This document shows, piece by piece, positions 22,807 to 30,061 of a stretch of 30,061 bases of DNA. Both the position numbers and the translations under genes were made by a program. This stretch comes from CAYHCE01 sp964355015 (GTDB taxonomy: Bacteria; Cyanobacteriota; Cyanobacteriia; PCC-6307; Cyanobiaceae). Each line of letters starts with the position of its first letter. Positions within the stretch are counted from its first letter, which is position 1. Below the pieces are notes generated by a model. It saw only the letters and a program-made list of their open reading frames with translations, did no database searches and was not told where the DNA came from. The stretch lies in contig CAYHCE010000038.1 in assembly GCA_964355015.1 (NCBI GenBank), positions 1 through 30,061 on the forward strand, written 5' to 3'.

Positions 22807-24726
22807 ATGACCGCCACCGTCGTCACCGCCCCCTTCCCGATCGATCTGGGCGCCTACCAGCCCCTCGCCCTCGATCCAGCCCAGCCCAGCCTGAGCGCCG
22901 ATCAGCGCGAGGTGCTGCGCTCCAACATCCAGCTCTGCCGCGACGCGATCATTTTCTTCACCGCCACCGGCGCGGCCCGGGGCGTGGGCGGCCACAGCGG
23001 CGGTCCCTACGACACGGTGCCGGAGGTGATGATCCTCGATGCCTTCTTCCGCGGCGCCCCCGACCGGTTCCTGCCGGTGTTCTTCGATGAGGCGGGCCAT
23101 CGGGTCGCCACCCAGTACCTGATCAGCGTGCTGCGCGGCCAGCTGCCGGCCGAGGCGCTGCTGCAGTACCGCGCCGCCCATTCGCGCCTGCCGGGCCACC
23201 CGGAGCTGGGTCTCACCCCCGGCGTGCAGTTCAGTTCCGGCCGGCTGGGGCACCTGTGGCCGTTCGTGAACGGCGTGGCCCTGGCCCATCCCGGCAAGAC
23301 GGTGTTCTGCCTCGGCTCCGACGGCGCCCAGCAGGAGGGCGACGACGCCGAGGCGGCCCGCTTCGCGGTGGCCCATGGCCTCAACGTGAAGCTGGTGATC
23401 GACGACAACGACGTCACGATCGCCGGACATCCGTCCCAGTACCAGCCCGGCTATGACCTGGAGCGCACCCTCGGTGGCCATGGCCTGGCCACCCTCTGCG
23501 GCAGCGGTGAGGACCTCGACGATCTCCACGGCCGCCTGTGCCGGGCGGTGAGCAGCGAGGGGCCGGTGGCGGTGATCAACAGGCGGCCGATGGCGGTGGG
23601 CATCGAGGGGCTGGAGGGCTCCACCCACGGCCACGACGTGATCCCGGTGGATCTGGCGATCGCCTACCTGGAGCAGCGCGGCCTGGAGGCGGCGGCCGGC
23701 TATCTCAAGACCATCGTCAAGCCGACCGACACCGCCGTCCACCGGGGCTCCGGCAGCCGGATGGAGGCGAACCGCAACGTGTTCGGCGAGGTGATGGTGG
23801 AGATCCTCGGGGCGATGACCGCCGAGGACCGCAAGCAGCGGGTGCTGGTGGTGGACAGCGATCTGGAGGGCTCCTGCGGCCTGACCCAGATCCGCAAGGC
23901 CCATCCGGAGATCTTCGTGAGCGGCGGCATCATGGAGCGGGCCAACTTCTCGGCAGCCGCGGGTTTCGGCATGGAGGCAGGCCGGCAGGGGGTCTTCGCC
24001 ACCTTCAGCGCCTTCCTGGAGATGATCGTCTCCGAGATCACCATGGCGCGGCTGAACGGCGCCAACGTGCTGGCCCACTTCTCCCATGCCGGCATCGACG
24101 ACATGGCGGACAACACCTGCCACTTCGGCCTCAACAACCTGTTCGCCGACAACGGCCTCGAGGAGCACGACACCACCCGGCTGTACTTTCCCGCCGACGC
24201 CGCCCAGATGCGGGCCTGCGTCAAGGCGGTGTTCGGGGATCCCGGCCTGCGCTTCCTCTTCTCCACCCGCTCGAAGGTGCCGAACCTGCTCGATGCCGCC
24301 GGCAACGATCTGCATGGGGATGGCTATGTGTTCGAGAGCGGCAAGGACGAGGTGGTGCGCGAGGGCCGTGCCGGTTATGTGGTGAGCTTCGGTGAAACCC
24401 TCTACCGCGCCCTCGATGCGGTGGAGCGGCTGCGCGCCGAAGGCCTCGACGTGGGGCTGATCAACAAGCCCACTCTCAATGTGGTGGACGAGGCGATGCT
24501 GGAGAGGGTGGGCCGTTCCCCCTTCGTGCTGGTGGTGGAATCGTTCAACCGCCGCACCGGCCTCGGCAGCCGCTACGGCACCTGGCTGCTGGAGCGGGGC
24601 TATTCACCCCGCTACGCCCACCTGGGCACCTACCGGGATGGCTGCGGCGGCCTCTGGGAGCAGTTCCCCCACCAGGGCATCGACCCCGACGGGATCATCC
24701 AACACATCAGGGGCCTGCTGGGCTGA
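22807..24726 (+). CDS. Transketolase-like thiamine-diphosphate enzyme
   Basis: A 639-residue enzyme with the transketolase/DXS arrangement: PP domain (1 to about 300), Pyr domain (about 320-490) and C-terminal domain (about 500-639). The ThDP/Mg motif is GSDG (170-173) to DDN (199-201), in place of the usual GDG...N. The conserved glutamate of the Pyr domain is Glu377 in SGGIMERANFSAAAGF, followed by GVFATFSAFLEM. The N-terminal stretch GVGGHSGGPYDTVPEV is not typical of housekeeping transketolase. It may be a side-branch transketolase or related ketoaldonate-type enzyme; the Calvin-cycle TktA should be elsewhere in the genome. The ATG at 22807 follows 128 bases without a gene after the GAP-family gene. 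The product could act on sugar phosphates, but the substrate is unknown. Confidence 0.85.
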   Translation: MTATVVTAPFPIDLGAYQPLALDPAQPSLSADQREVLRSNIQLCRDAIIFFTATGAARGVGGHSGGPYDTVPEVMILDAFFRGAPDRFLPVFFDEAGHRVATQYLISVLRGQLPAEALLQYRAAHSRLPGHPELGLTPGVQFSSGRLGHLWPFVNGVALAHPGKTVFCLGSDGAQQEGDDAEAARFAVAHGLNVKLVIDDNDVTIAGHPSQYQPGYDLERTLGGHGLATLCGSGEDLDDLHGRLCRAVSSEGPVAVINRRPMAVGIEGLEGSTHGHDVIPVDLAIAYLEQRGLEAAAGYLKTIVKPTDTAVHRGSGSRMEANRNVFGEVMVEILGAMTAEDRKQRVLVVDSDLEGSCGLTQIRKAHPEIFVSGGIMERANFSAAAGFGMEAGRQGVFATFSAFLEMIVSEITMARLNGANVLAHFSHAGIDDMADNTCHFGLNNLFADNGLEEHDTTRLYFPADAAQMRACVKAVFGDPGLRFLFSTRSKVPNLLDAAGNDLHGDGYVFESGKDEVVREGRAGYVVSFGETLYRALDAVERLRAEGLDVGLINKPTLNVVDEAMLERVGRSPFVLVVESFNRRTGLGSRYGTWLLERGYSPRYAHLGTYRDGCGGLWEQFPHQGIDPDGIIQHIRGLLG

Positions 24727-24826
24727 TCGCTCTGGGCCCTCGAGCCGGCCACTGCCAACCCGATGGGCCCTGAGTTCGGCCAAGTCCGGCAAACAGTGGA
24801 ACTGGCTGTGTCGTTCTGCCTGGGGG
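24727..24826. other. Convergent intergenic region
   Basis: One hundred bases between the ends of the transketolase-like gene and hsdR. TGGGCCCT occurs twice (near 24733 and 24765), but no hairpin with a T-run is visible. It marks the boundary between the core genes to the left and the restriction/toxin-antitoxin genes to the right. Confidence 0.4.
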
Positions 24827-27800
24827 TCACACCCAGGCCGCGCACAGCAGCTCCGCCTGGGCCAGCACGGTTTTCACGGCGGCGTCCTGCAGATCGGGGG
24901 GGTAGCCGTATCTGTTGAGGATGCGTTTCACCAGCATGCGGATCCGGGCGCGGGCGCTCTCGCGCAGGGTCCAGTCGATCGACACGCTCTGCTTCACCTG
25001 GGTGATCAGCTCGGCAGCGATCAGTTTGAGCTTGGCATCGCCCATGGCCTGCACGGCACTGTCTTTGGCGGCGAGGGCGTCGTAGAAGGCGATCTCGTCG
25101 TCAGACAGGCCGAGGGCTTCGCCACGCTTGCCGGCGGCATCGAGCTCTTTGGCGAGAGCGATCAGTTCCTCGATCACCTGGGCCGTGGAGATGGCGCGGT
25201 TGTGGTAGGCGTTGAGGGTGGTCTTGAGCTTCTCGGAGAACACCTGGCTCTGCACGAGGTTGCGTTTGGAGCGCACTTTCAGTTCATCTTTCAGCAGTTT
25301 CTCCAGCAGCTCGGCGGCCACGTTCCTGTGCTTGAGGCCGCGCACCTCGGCGAGGAACTGATCGCTGAGGATCGAGATGTCGGGCTTGGGCAGGCCGGCG
25401 GCGGTGAACACATCGATCACCTGGCCTTCGGTGCTGATGGCCTTGCTCACCAGCTGGCGGATGGCGGCATCGATCTGCTCGGGCGTTCTGCTGGTGCTGC
25501 TGGATTGCTTGGAGAGGGCGGCCTGCAGGGCCTGGAAGGAACTCACGTCGTCGCGGATGGCGGTGGCCTCCTCGCTGGCGGCGCAGAGGGCGAAAGCGCG
25601 GGAGAGTTCGGCCACCACCTGCAGCCAGCGTTGCTTGCCGTTCTCCTGCTGGAGGATGTACTCCTGGCCGGCGGGAAGGAGCTGGAGGCGCTCGGTGGGG
25701 GTGCCGCTGGTCCAGTGCGACCAATCGAAACCGTGCAGGAGATCAGAGGCGATGCCGTGTTTTTCGAGCATCACGGCGATGGCCTGGGCGGTGTCGAAGG
25801 TGGGGTCGCCCTGGCCGCCGCTTTCGGTGTAGGTGGCCAGGGCGCGCTTGAGCTGATCGGCGAGGCCGAGATAATCCACCACCAGGCCGCCGGGCTTGTC
25901 GCGGAACACCCGGTTCACGCGGGCGATGGCCTGCATCAGGCCGTGGCCCTGCATCGGCTTGTCGGCATACATGGTGTGCAGGCAGGGCGCATCGAAGCCG
26001 GTGAGCCACATGTCGCGCACGATCACGATCCTGAAGGGATCGGCAGCGTCCTTGAAGCGATTGGCCAGCTGGCGGCGCGCCTCCTTGCTGCGGATGTGGG
26101 GCTGCCAGTCGGGGCCGTCGTCGGCGCTGCCGGTCATCACCACCTTGAGGGTGCCTGTCGCCCATTCGGGCCGCAGCTGGATCAGGGCGTTGTAGAGGTC
26201 GACGCAGATGCGGCGACTCATGCAGACCACCATCGCTTTGCCGTCCATCGCCTCCAGGCGCTTCTCGAGGTGCGCCACGAGGTCGGCGGCCACGAGCGCG
26301 AGGCGCTTGGGATCTCCCACCAGCGCTTCGAGGGCGGCCCATTTGGTTTTCAGCTTTTCCTTTTGGGTGAACTCCTCGCCTTCGGTGATCTCCTCGAATT
26401 CCGCGTCGAGCCTGGGGATCGCAGCGGCATTGAGAGAGAGTTTGGAGATGCGGCTCTCGTAGTAGATCGGCACGGTGGCCTTGTCGGCCACGGCGCGCTG
26501 GATGTCGTAGATGGAGATGTAATCGCCGAACACGGCGCGGGTGTTGGCGTCGGTCTGCTCGATCGGCGTCCCGGTGAAGCCGATGAAGGAGGCGTTGGGC
26601 AGGGCATCGCGCAGGTTGCTGGCAAAGCCGTACGACATGGCGCCGGTCTTCTCGTTCACCTTGCCGCCGAAGCCGTACTGGCTGCGGTGCGCTTCATCGG
26701 CGATCACCACGATGTTCGCTCGGGCGCTGAGCTCGGGCATCGGCTCAACCCTCTCCGGCATGAACTTCTGGATGGTGGTGAACACCACGCCGCCGCTGGC
26801 GCGGTTGAGCAGCTCGCGCAGGTGGTCGCGATTGGCGGCCTGCACGGGCGTCTGGCCGAGGATGTCGGCGCAGCGCTGGAACTGGCCGAACAGCTGGTCG
26901 TCGAGATCGTTGCGGTCGGTGAGCACCACCAGGGTGGGGTTCTGCATCGCCGGATGGCGCACGATGCGGGCGGCATAGAAGAGCATCGAGAAGCTCTTGC
27001 CACTGCCCTGGGTGTGCCACACCACTCCGGCGCGGCGGTCGCCCGGCTGGCCGCCGAGGGTCCGGGCAGCAGGGCCCAGGCCGCTGGCGCGCACGGTTTC
27101 CTGCACCGCCGCGTTCACGGCATGGAACTGGTGGTAGCCGGCGATGATCTTGTGCAGGGCGCCCGAATCCGGATCTTCCTCAAAGACGATGAAGTGCTGC
27201 AGCACATCAAGGAACCGCTGCGGCTCGAACACGCCACGGATGAGGGTGTCCAGCTCCAGGGCTGTGGCTGGCGCATCGGCCTCGCCATCGATGCTGCGCC
27301 ACAGCTTGAACCACTCCTGATTGGCCGTGATCGAGCCGATGCGGGCCTGCAGCCCATCGCTCACCACCAGGGCGGCGTTGTAGCTCAGCAGCGAGGGAAT
27401 CTCTGCTTTGTAGGTCTGCAGCTGGGTGTAGGCGCTCCAGATGGTGGCGCCTTCAGCGGCGGCGTTCTTGAGCTCGATCAGGCCCAGGGGCAGGCCATTG
27501 AGGAACACCACCAGGTCGGGGCGGCGGTTGTGCTGTCCGTCGCTCACGGAGAACTGGTTCACCACCAGCCAGTCGTTGGCGGCAACGGTTGTGAAGTCCA
27601 CCAGCCGCACGTGGTCGCCGGCGATGCTGCCATCGGGCCGGGGATACTCCACCGGCACGCCCTCACGCAGCAGACGGTGGAAAGCGCGGTTGGTTTGCAC
27701 GAGCGACGGCGTGGCCAGGCGCAGCAACTTGCGCAGGGCCTCCTCGCGGGCCTCTCCGGGGATGGCCGGGTTGAGCTGGCGGATGGCCTCGCGCAGCCGG

Positions 27801-28098
27801 CCCACCAGCACCACATNNNNNNNNNNNNNNNNNNNNNNNNNNNNNNNNNNNNNNNNNNNNNNNNNNNNNNNNNNNNNNNNNNNNNNNNNNNNNNNNNNNN
27901 NNNNNNNNNNNNNNNNATGGCCGGGTTGAGCTGGCGGATGGCCTCGCGCAGCCGGCCCACCAGCACCACATCGCTGAACGATTCCCGCTCCGCCGCCGGC
28001 TCGCCGGGAGCCAGCTGGGGGCCTGGGAGCACGGCATAGCCCAGCTGCTCAAACCAGCCGAGGGCCGCCTCTTCGACCATGGCTTCAGTGAGGGTCAT
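24827..28098 (-). CDS. hsdR: Type I restriction endonuclease subunit R (HsdR), interrupted by an artificial N gap
   Basis: HsdR cuts and translocates DNA in the type I restriction complex with HsdM and HsdS. With the gap removed (see the 55-base repeat) the gene encodes 1038 residues from the ATG at 28098 (MTLTEAMVEEAALGWFEQLG). It has a PD-(D/E)xK nuclease core with Asp143 (RRPDLVVF) and Glu157-Leu-Lys159 (LIELKNAA), and a superfamily 2 motor with Walker A HTQGSGKS (Lys316), DEAH box (416-419), FTGTPIE and a late ARVNRVFRDK motif. A helical C-terminal region with many Lys/Glu follows. All catalytic motifs are intact. As printed, 155 extra bases (100 N plus one 55-base copy) shift the frame. 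No hsdM or hsdS lies in the window, so partner subunits are missing here. Confidence 0.92.
27762..27816. repeat. 55-bp direct repeat, left copy, abutting the N gap
   Basis: These 55 bases are identical to 27917-27971 on the other side of the gap. The copy ends exactly at the first N. This is the picture left when two contigs overlapping by one assembly k-mer are joined with a fixed-size gap instead of being merged. Confidence 0.95.
27817..27916. other. Assembly gap of 100 N
   Basis: Exactly 100 undetermined bases, a conventional filler length. Flanked on both sides by the same 55 bases, so true missing sequence is probably zero. Confidence 0.98.
27917..27971. repeat. 55-bp direct repeat, right copy, abutting the N gap
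   Basis: Identical to 27762-27816 and starting exactly after the last N. Deleting the gap and one copy joins the two hsdR parts in frame (3117 bases, 1039 codons including stop). Confidence 0.95.
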
Positions 28099-28175
28099 GG
28101 GGGCGGTTGGCGCCGAAACGAACGTGTGGCCCAGATCTGCACCAGAATGGGGCCAAACCGTCCAGAAACAAGCCC
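28099..28175. promoter_or_regulatory. Divergent hsdR / hicB-like intergenic region with inverted repeat
   Basis: This 77-base region separates the hsdR and hicB-like starts. It contains TGGCCC (28127-28132) and GGGCCA (28150-28155), an inverted repeat with a 17-base spacer. Near both ends lie GAAACG and, just inside the hicB-like gene, CGTTTTC-type sequences. Such symmetry could be an operator for a DNA-binding HicB protein, but the arms are short. Confidence 0.3.
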
Positions 28176-28388
28176 GTGCGAACGTTTTCAGCTGTGATTG
28201 AGCGCTGTCCCAGCACCAGACTGCTGGTTGGTTATGTGCCTGGATTCCCCGGGGCCCATAGCCAGGGAGAAACCGTTGAGGAATTGCAGGCCAACCTCCA
28301 TGAGGTGATTGAGATGCTGCTTGAAGATGGCGAGCCACAACTCGAATCTGATTTCGTTGGCTTGCAGCAGATTGTTGTAGCGAGTTGA
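28176..28388 (+). CDS. HicB-like antitoxin-type protein, solitary
   Basis: A 70-residue protein with the HicB partial RNase H-like fold: start VRTFSAVIERCPS, the strand LLVGYVPGFPGAHSQGETVEEL and the helix LHEVIEMLLEDGEP. In HicAB systems such a protein neutralises the HicA mRNA-cleaving toxin. Here the C-terminal DNA-binding domain of longer HicB proteins is absent and no hicA-like frame fits in the flanking spaces (77 and 31 bases). The GTG at 28176 was chosen because the family similarity begins there; a TTG at 28107 would extend it without similarity. The coding sequence is visibly less GC-rich than the core genes, which suggests acquisition. It is divergent from hsdR. Confidence 0.7.
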   Translation: MRTFSAVIERCPSTRLLVGYVPGFPGAHSQGETVEELQANLHEVIEMLLEDGEPQLESDFVGLQQIVVAS

Positions 28389-28419
28389 GGATTCTGCTGG
28401 TGTTTGTGTTTCATGGATA

Positions 28420-28713
28420 TCAGCTAACCGTGGTGCGCTCCTGAAGCGTGCCGCTGACGTACTTGTGAAGCACGCTGCTGATCAGCGTTTGATAGGGAAT
28501 GCCTTCCTGCATGGCGCGGGTGCGGATGGCTTGGAGGTCACCGCTGGAAAGACGGATGTTGATCCGCTGGTCTTTCTGGCCCGTTGCCTTCGCTGCTTCC
28601 TGGAGCTGGCTGAGAAGAGCCGGCGTGGCCACACTGCGCAGTTTACCGGCCTCGAAATCAGCGAGAACCTGCTGCTCTGCAGGATCCAGTTCAGGTGAAG
28701 AGGGGATGGTCAT
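28420..28713 (-). CDS. CopG/BrnA-like ribbon-helix-helix antitoxin
   Basis: A 97-residue protein. The N-terminal half is acidic and helical (ELDPAEQQVLADFEAGK), probably the toxin-binding part. The C-terminal half reads DQRINIRLSSGDLQAIRTRA then EGIPYQTLISSVLHKYVSG, a ribbon-helix-helix DNA-binding domain of the CopG type. It starts at 28713 within the last bases of the upstream toxin gene (ATGA overlap), the usual coupled arrangement. Order toxin first, antitoxin second matches BrnT/BrnA-type systems. It probably represses its own operon. The next gene on this strand, hsdR, is more than 300 bases away with the opposite-strand hicB-like gene between. Confidence 0.75.
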   Translation of the reverse strand: MTIPSSPELDPAEQQVLADFEAGKLRSVATPALLSQLQEAAKATGQKDQRINIRLSSGDLQAIRTRAMQEGIPYQTLISSVLHKYVSGTLQERTTVS

Positions 28714-29003
28714 GATTCAGGCCCAGCGGGCGCGGACGGTTTGTAGAAGCGGTTGGCCTTGCGGCTGGGGATGATCGTTATCAGGAACAGGGGTTCTTCG
28801 GTTTCGATCATCGGCACCAAGTGGATGTAGCCATTGAGCCGCACCACGAGGATGCGTTGCCCTGGGTAGCGTTGCTGGTTGGGGTGTTCCTGCACGTCGA
28901 GAAGATCGCCTGCCTCAATCGCAACCACCACCGCCTCGAAGCACAGCTGTCGCTCGGCCAGGAGTTGAGCATTTTTCTCAGGGCTCCACGCGAAGGGCTT
29001 CAT
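28710..29003 (-). CDS. BrnT-like (RelE-fold) toxin
   Basis: A 97-residue protein beginning MKPFAWSPEKNAQLLAERQLCFEAV, which matches the opening of BrnT-type toxins (F-x-W-x-x-x-K-N-x-x-L...F-E). Further family landmarks are RYPGQRILVVRLNGYIHLVP and the C-terminal IIPSRKANRFYK, where BrnT has its Arg/Tyr-containing end. BrnT toxins cleave RNA and stop translation. The N-terminal block is typical; the central part is more diverged, so the assignment is to the fold and operon type and not to a proven activity. The stop overlaps the antitoxin start by four bases. Confidence 0.7.
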   Translation of the reverse strand: MKPFAWSPEKNAQLLAERQLCFEAVVVAIEAGDLLDVQEHPNQQRYPGQRILVVRLNGYIHLVPMIETEEPLFLITIIPSRKANRFYKPSAPAGPES

Positions 29004-29111
29004 CAGGCCAGCTTAGGGAGGCTGTGTGCCTGATGTCATCAGCCTTGGGTCGTCATCGCGCGTCACGCCTGTTTGTTCCAGCCTTGGCGGGGCCAAGGAG
29101 CTGAGTGGCCG

Positions 29112-29132
29112 TACAATTGCCGGACAAAGAGG
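29112..29132 (+). promoter_or_regulatory. -10 box and ribosome site of the DUF1778/GNAT operon
   Basis: TACAAT at 29112-29117 is a good -10 box. AAAGAGG at 29126-29132 is a ribosome site 7 bases before the GTG at 29140, and it decides that start against the longer frame from 29026. No well-spaced -35 box is seen (TTGGCG at 29084-29089 is 22 bases away), as is common for autorepressed TA promoters. Confidence 0.5.
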
Positions 29133-29139
29133 CAGGCCA

Positions 29140-29424
29140 GTGGACTACGCCAGCACCCGTTCCCGCAATCGACGCATCGAAGTGAGGACCACGGCTGAGG
29201 ATCGCCAACTGATTGATCGGGCTGTCATCGCTTCCGGCATCGATCTCACCGGGTTCGTGATCACCCATTTGCGGCTGGCCGCCCAGCAGGTGCTGGCCGA
29301 CCGCGAGGGTTTCCGCCTTGACCCCGAGTCAATCGACGCCTGGGAGCGCATCAACGAACGGCCGGCACGCCCGCTGAAGGGACTGCGTGCGCTGATGGAT
29401 CGACCCTCACCATTTCAGGAGTGA
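29140..29424 (+). CDS. DUF1778 (TacA-like) ribbon-helix-helix antitoxin
   Basis: A 94-residue antitoxin. The N-terminal part RNRRIEVRTTAEDRQLIDRAVIASGIDLTGF is the DUF1778 ribbon-helix-helix domain, which binds the operon promoter. The C-terminal part (about 60-94, with DAWERINERPARPLKGLRAL) is the segment that wraps around and blocks the acetyltransferase toxin; the family's typical late pattern W-x-x-F/I-x-x-x-L-x-x-P-x-x-x-x-x-x-L is visible in altered form. The start is set by the AAAGAGG ribosome site. The stop overlaps the toxin start (GTGA). With its partner it forms a type II system of the TacA/TacT kind. Confidence 0.88.
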   Translation: MDYASTRSRNRRIEVRTTAEDRQLIDRAVIASGIDLTGFVITHLRLAAQQVLADREGFRLDPESIDAWERINERPARPLKGLRALMDRPSPFQE

Positions 29425-29939
29425 GCGCCGGCTACCTGTCGCCCCGGCTGCTGGCCTCCGCCGATCGCCTCGACGGTTTCCAATGCCGGTCCGAGGAGCA
29501 GACGATCTGGTTGAGAAAGCACGCCCGCCAGGCCCATGCCCGTGGCGGCACCAGCAGGGTGTTCGTGGTCACCGAAGCGGGCGGCAGCGATGTGGTGGCG
29601 TACTACGCCTGGTGCATGGCCAGCATCACGCCGGCGCAGGCTTCGCCGCGGCTGCGGAAAGGCGCCGGCCGCTATCCCCAGCCCCTTCCCTTGCTGGCCC
29701 GGCTCGGGGTTGACCATCGCCATGAAGGACGGGGCCTCGGTGCCGCCCTGCTGGCGGATGTGATCAGCCGCACGGCACAGATCGGCTCTGAAGTGGGTTG
29801 CCGGGGGTTACTCGTCCATGCCGAGAGCGCATCGGCGCGAGCGTTCTATCTGCATCTCATTCCTGAATTCGAGCCGTCCCCCACCGACCCGTTGCACCTG
29901 GTGCTGCTGATGAAGGACATCCTCCGGACACTCGGGTGA
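29421..29939 (+). CDS. GNAT-family acetyltransferase toxin (TacT-like)
   Basis: Toxins of this family use acetyl-CoA to acetylate the amino group of charged tRNAs and so block translation. The 172-residue product has the typical N-terminal approach (SADRLDGFQCRSEEQTIWLRKHA), the strand VFVVTEAGGSDVVAYYAW, the acetyl-CoA pyrophosphate loop DHRHEGRGLGAALLADVI (R-x-x-G-x-G/A) and, near the C-terminus, SARAFYLHLIPEFEPSP with the conserved tyrosine proposed as the general acid. Length is normal. The GTG start at 29421 overlaps the antitoxin stop by four bases and is preceded by AGGA. All expected motifs are present, so the toxin should be active if expressed. Confidence 0.9.
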   Translation: MSAGYLSPRLLASADRLDGFQCRSEEQTIWLRKHARQAHARGGTSRVFVVTEAGGSDVVAYYAWCMASITPAQASPRLRKGAGRYPQPLPLLARLGVDHRHEGRGLGAALLADVISRTAQIGSEVGCRGLLVHAESASARAFYLHLIPEFEPSPTDPLHLVLLMKDILRTLG

Positions 29940-30061
29940 GCTCCACAGGACAGATGACCCATGCGCGTGGCTGAACGGGGCAGGCGTGTCCGTGTGGGCC
30001 GCCCGCAGCTAGGAGCCTGTCGCGCATAGATCAGCACCTGAGCCCTCCACAGACGCCATCA
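29940..30061. other. Right-hand end without a recognised gene
   Basis: About 120 bases after the GNAT toxin. No open frame with family similarity, tRNA or clear terminator is visible. Confidence 0.5.

Noticed and set aside
24479..28039. Very long plus-strand open frame opposite hsdR, crossing the N gap
   Set aside because: Shadow of hsdR; it crosses undetermined bases and shows no recognisable motif.
27559..28338. Reading the hsdR 5' part as a separate truncated gene or pseudogene
   Set aside because: The frameshift is caused only by the artificial gap and the duplicated 55 bases.
29990..30030. GGAGCCTGTCGCGCATAG, resembling an insertion-sequence end
   Set aside because: No transposase or partner inverted repeat is in the window; the resemblance is from memory and too short to support a call.
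1..30061. CRISPR array or prophage
   Set aside because: No regularly spaced repeats, Cas genes or phage structural genes were seen on either strand.

Overview
The window comes from a high-GC unicellular cyanobacterium of the Synechococcus/Cyanobium picocyanobacterial type. This is inferred from gene content: petH with an N-terminal CpcD-like linker domain, sasA with a KaiB-like sensor, opcA next to zwf, a BciB-type chlorophyllide vinyl reductase and a CpcS/CpeS-like protein. Coding density is very high and intergenic spaces are short. A 100-N gap shows that this is a draft assembly or MAG.

Layout. 1-106 is the start of a group-2 sigma factor gene leaving the window on the minus strand. 259-1932 holds an RsuA-family pseudouridine synthase and a RodZ-like membrane HTH protein. 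1905-4729 (minus) is a tightly coupled bciB-malQ pair. 4837-8706 holds a LytR-CpsA-Psr-like protein, an unknown protein (minus), prs and a secreted GHL10-type glycoside hydrolase. 8676-13149 (minus) holds pepN, two small secreted proteins and a CpcS-like lipocalin protein. 13222-14415 is sasA, followed by tRNA-Glu(UUC). A START/SRPBCC protein (minus) is followed by petH, zwf and opcA. 19574-22678 holds cobB, acylphosphatase, histidine phosphatase and a GAP-family membrane protein in close succession. 22807-24726 is an unusual transketolase-like ThDP enzyme.

From 24827 to the right end the character changes to a defence and toxin-antitoxin island: a type I restriction hsdR with no hsdM or hsdS in view, a solitary HicB-like protein, a BrnT/CopG-like toxin-antitoxin pair (minus) and a DUF1778/GNAT (TacA/TacT-like) pair (plus). 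Some of these genes, notably the HicB one, look less GC-rich than the core, as expected for acquired DNA.

How the genes fit together. The centre groups functions of dark and redox metabolism: clock output kinase SasA, ferredoxin-NADP reductase, and the oxidative pentose phosphate entry enzyme Zwf with its activator OpcA. tRNA-Glu, the precursor of tetrapyrroles, lies among them. BciB and CobB also belong to tetrapyrrole metabolism. Prs supplies PRPP and MalQ recycles maltodextrins from glycogen.

The most concrete anomaly is in hsdR. The N gap is flanked by two identical 55-base copies of the same sequence, and removing one copy plus the Ns restores one uninterrupted 1038-residue reading frame. 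The gap is therefore almost certainly an assembly-join artefact and not a broken gene. I did not find a clearly new system. The best leads are the orphan HsdR with its TA neighbours, the atypical transketolase-like enzyme, and the LCP protein lacking two usual catalytic-site signatures.
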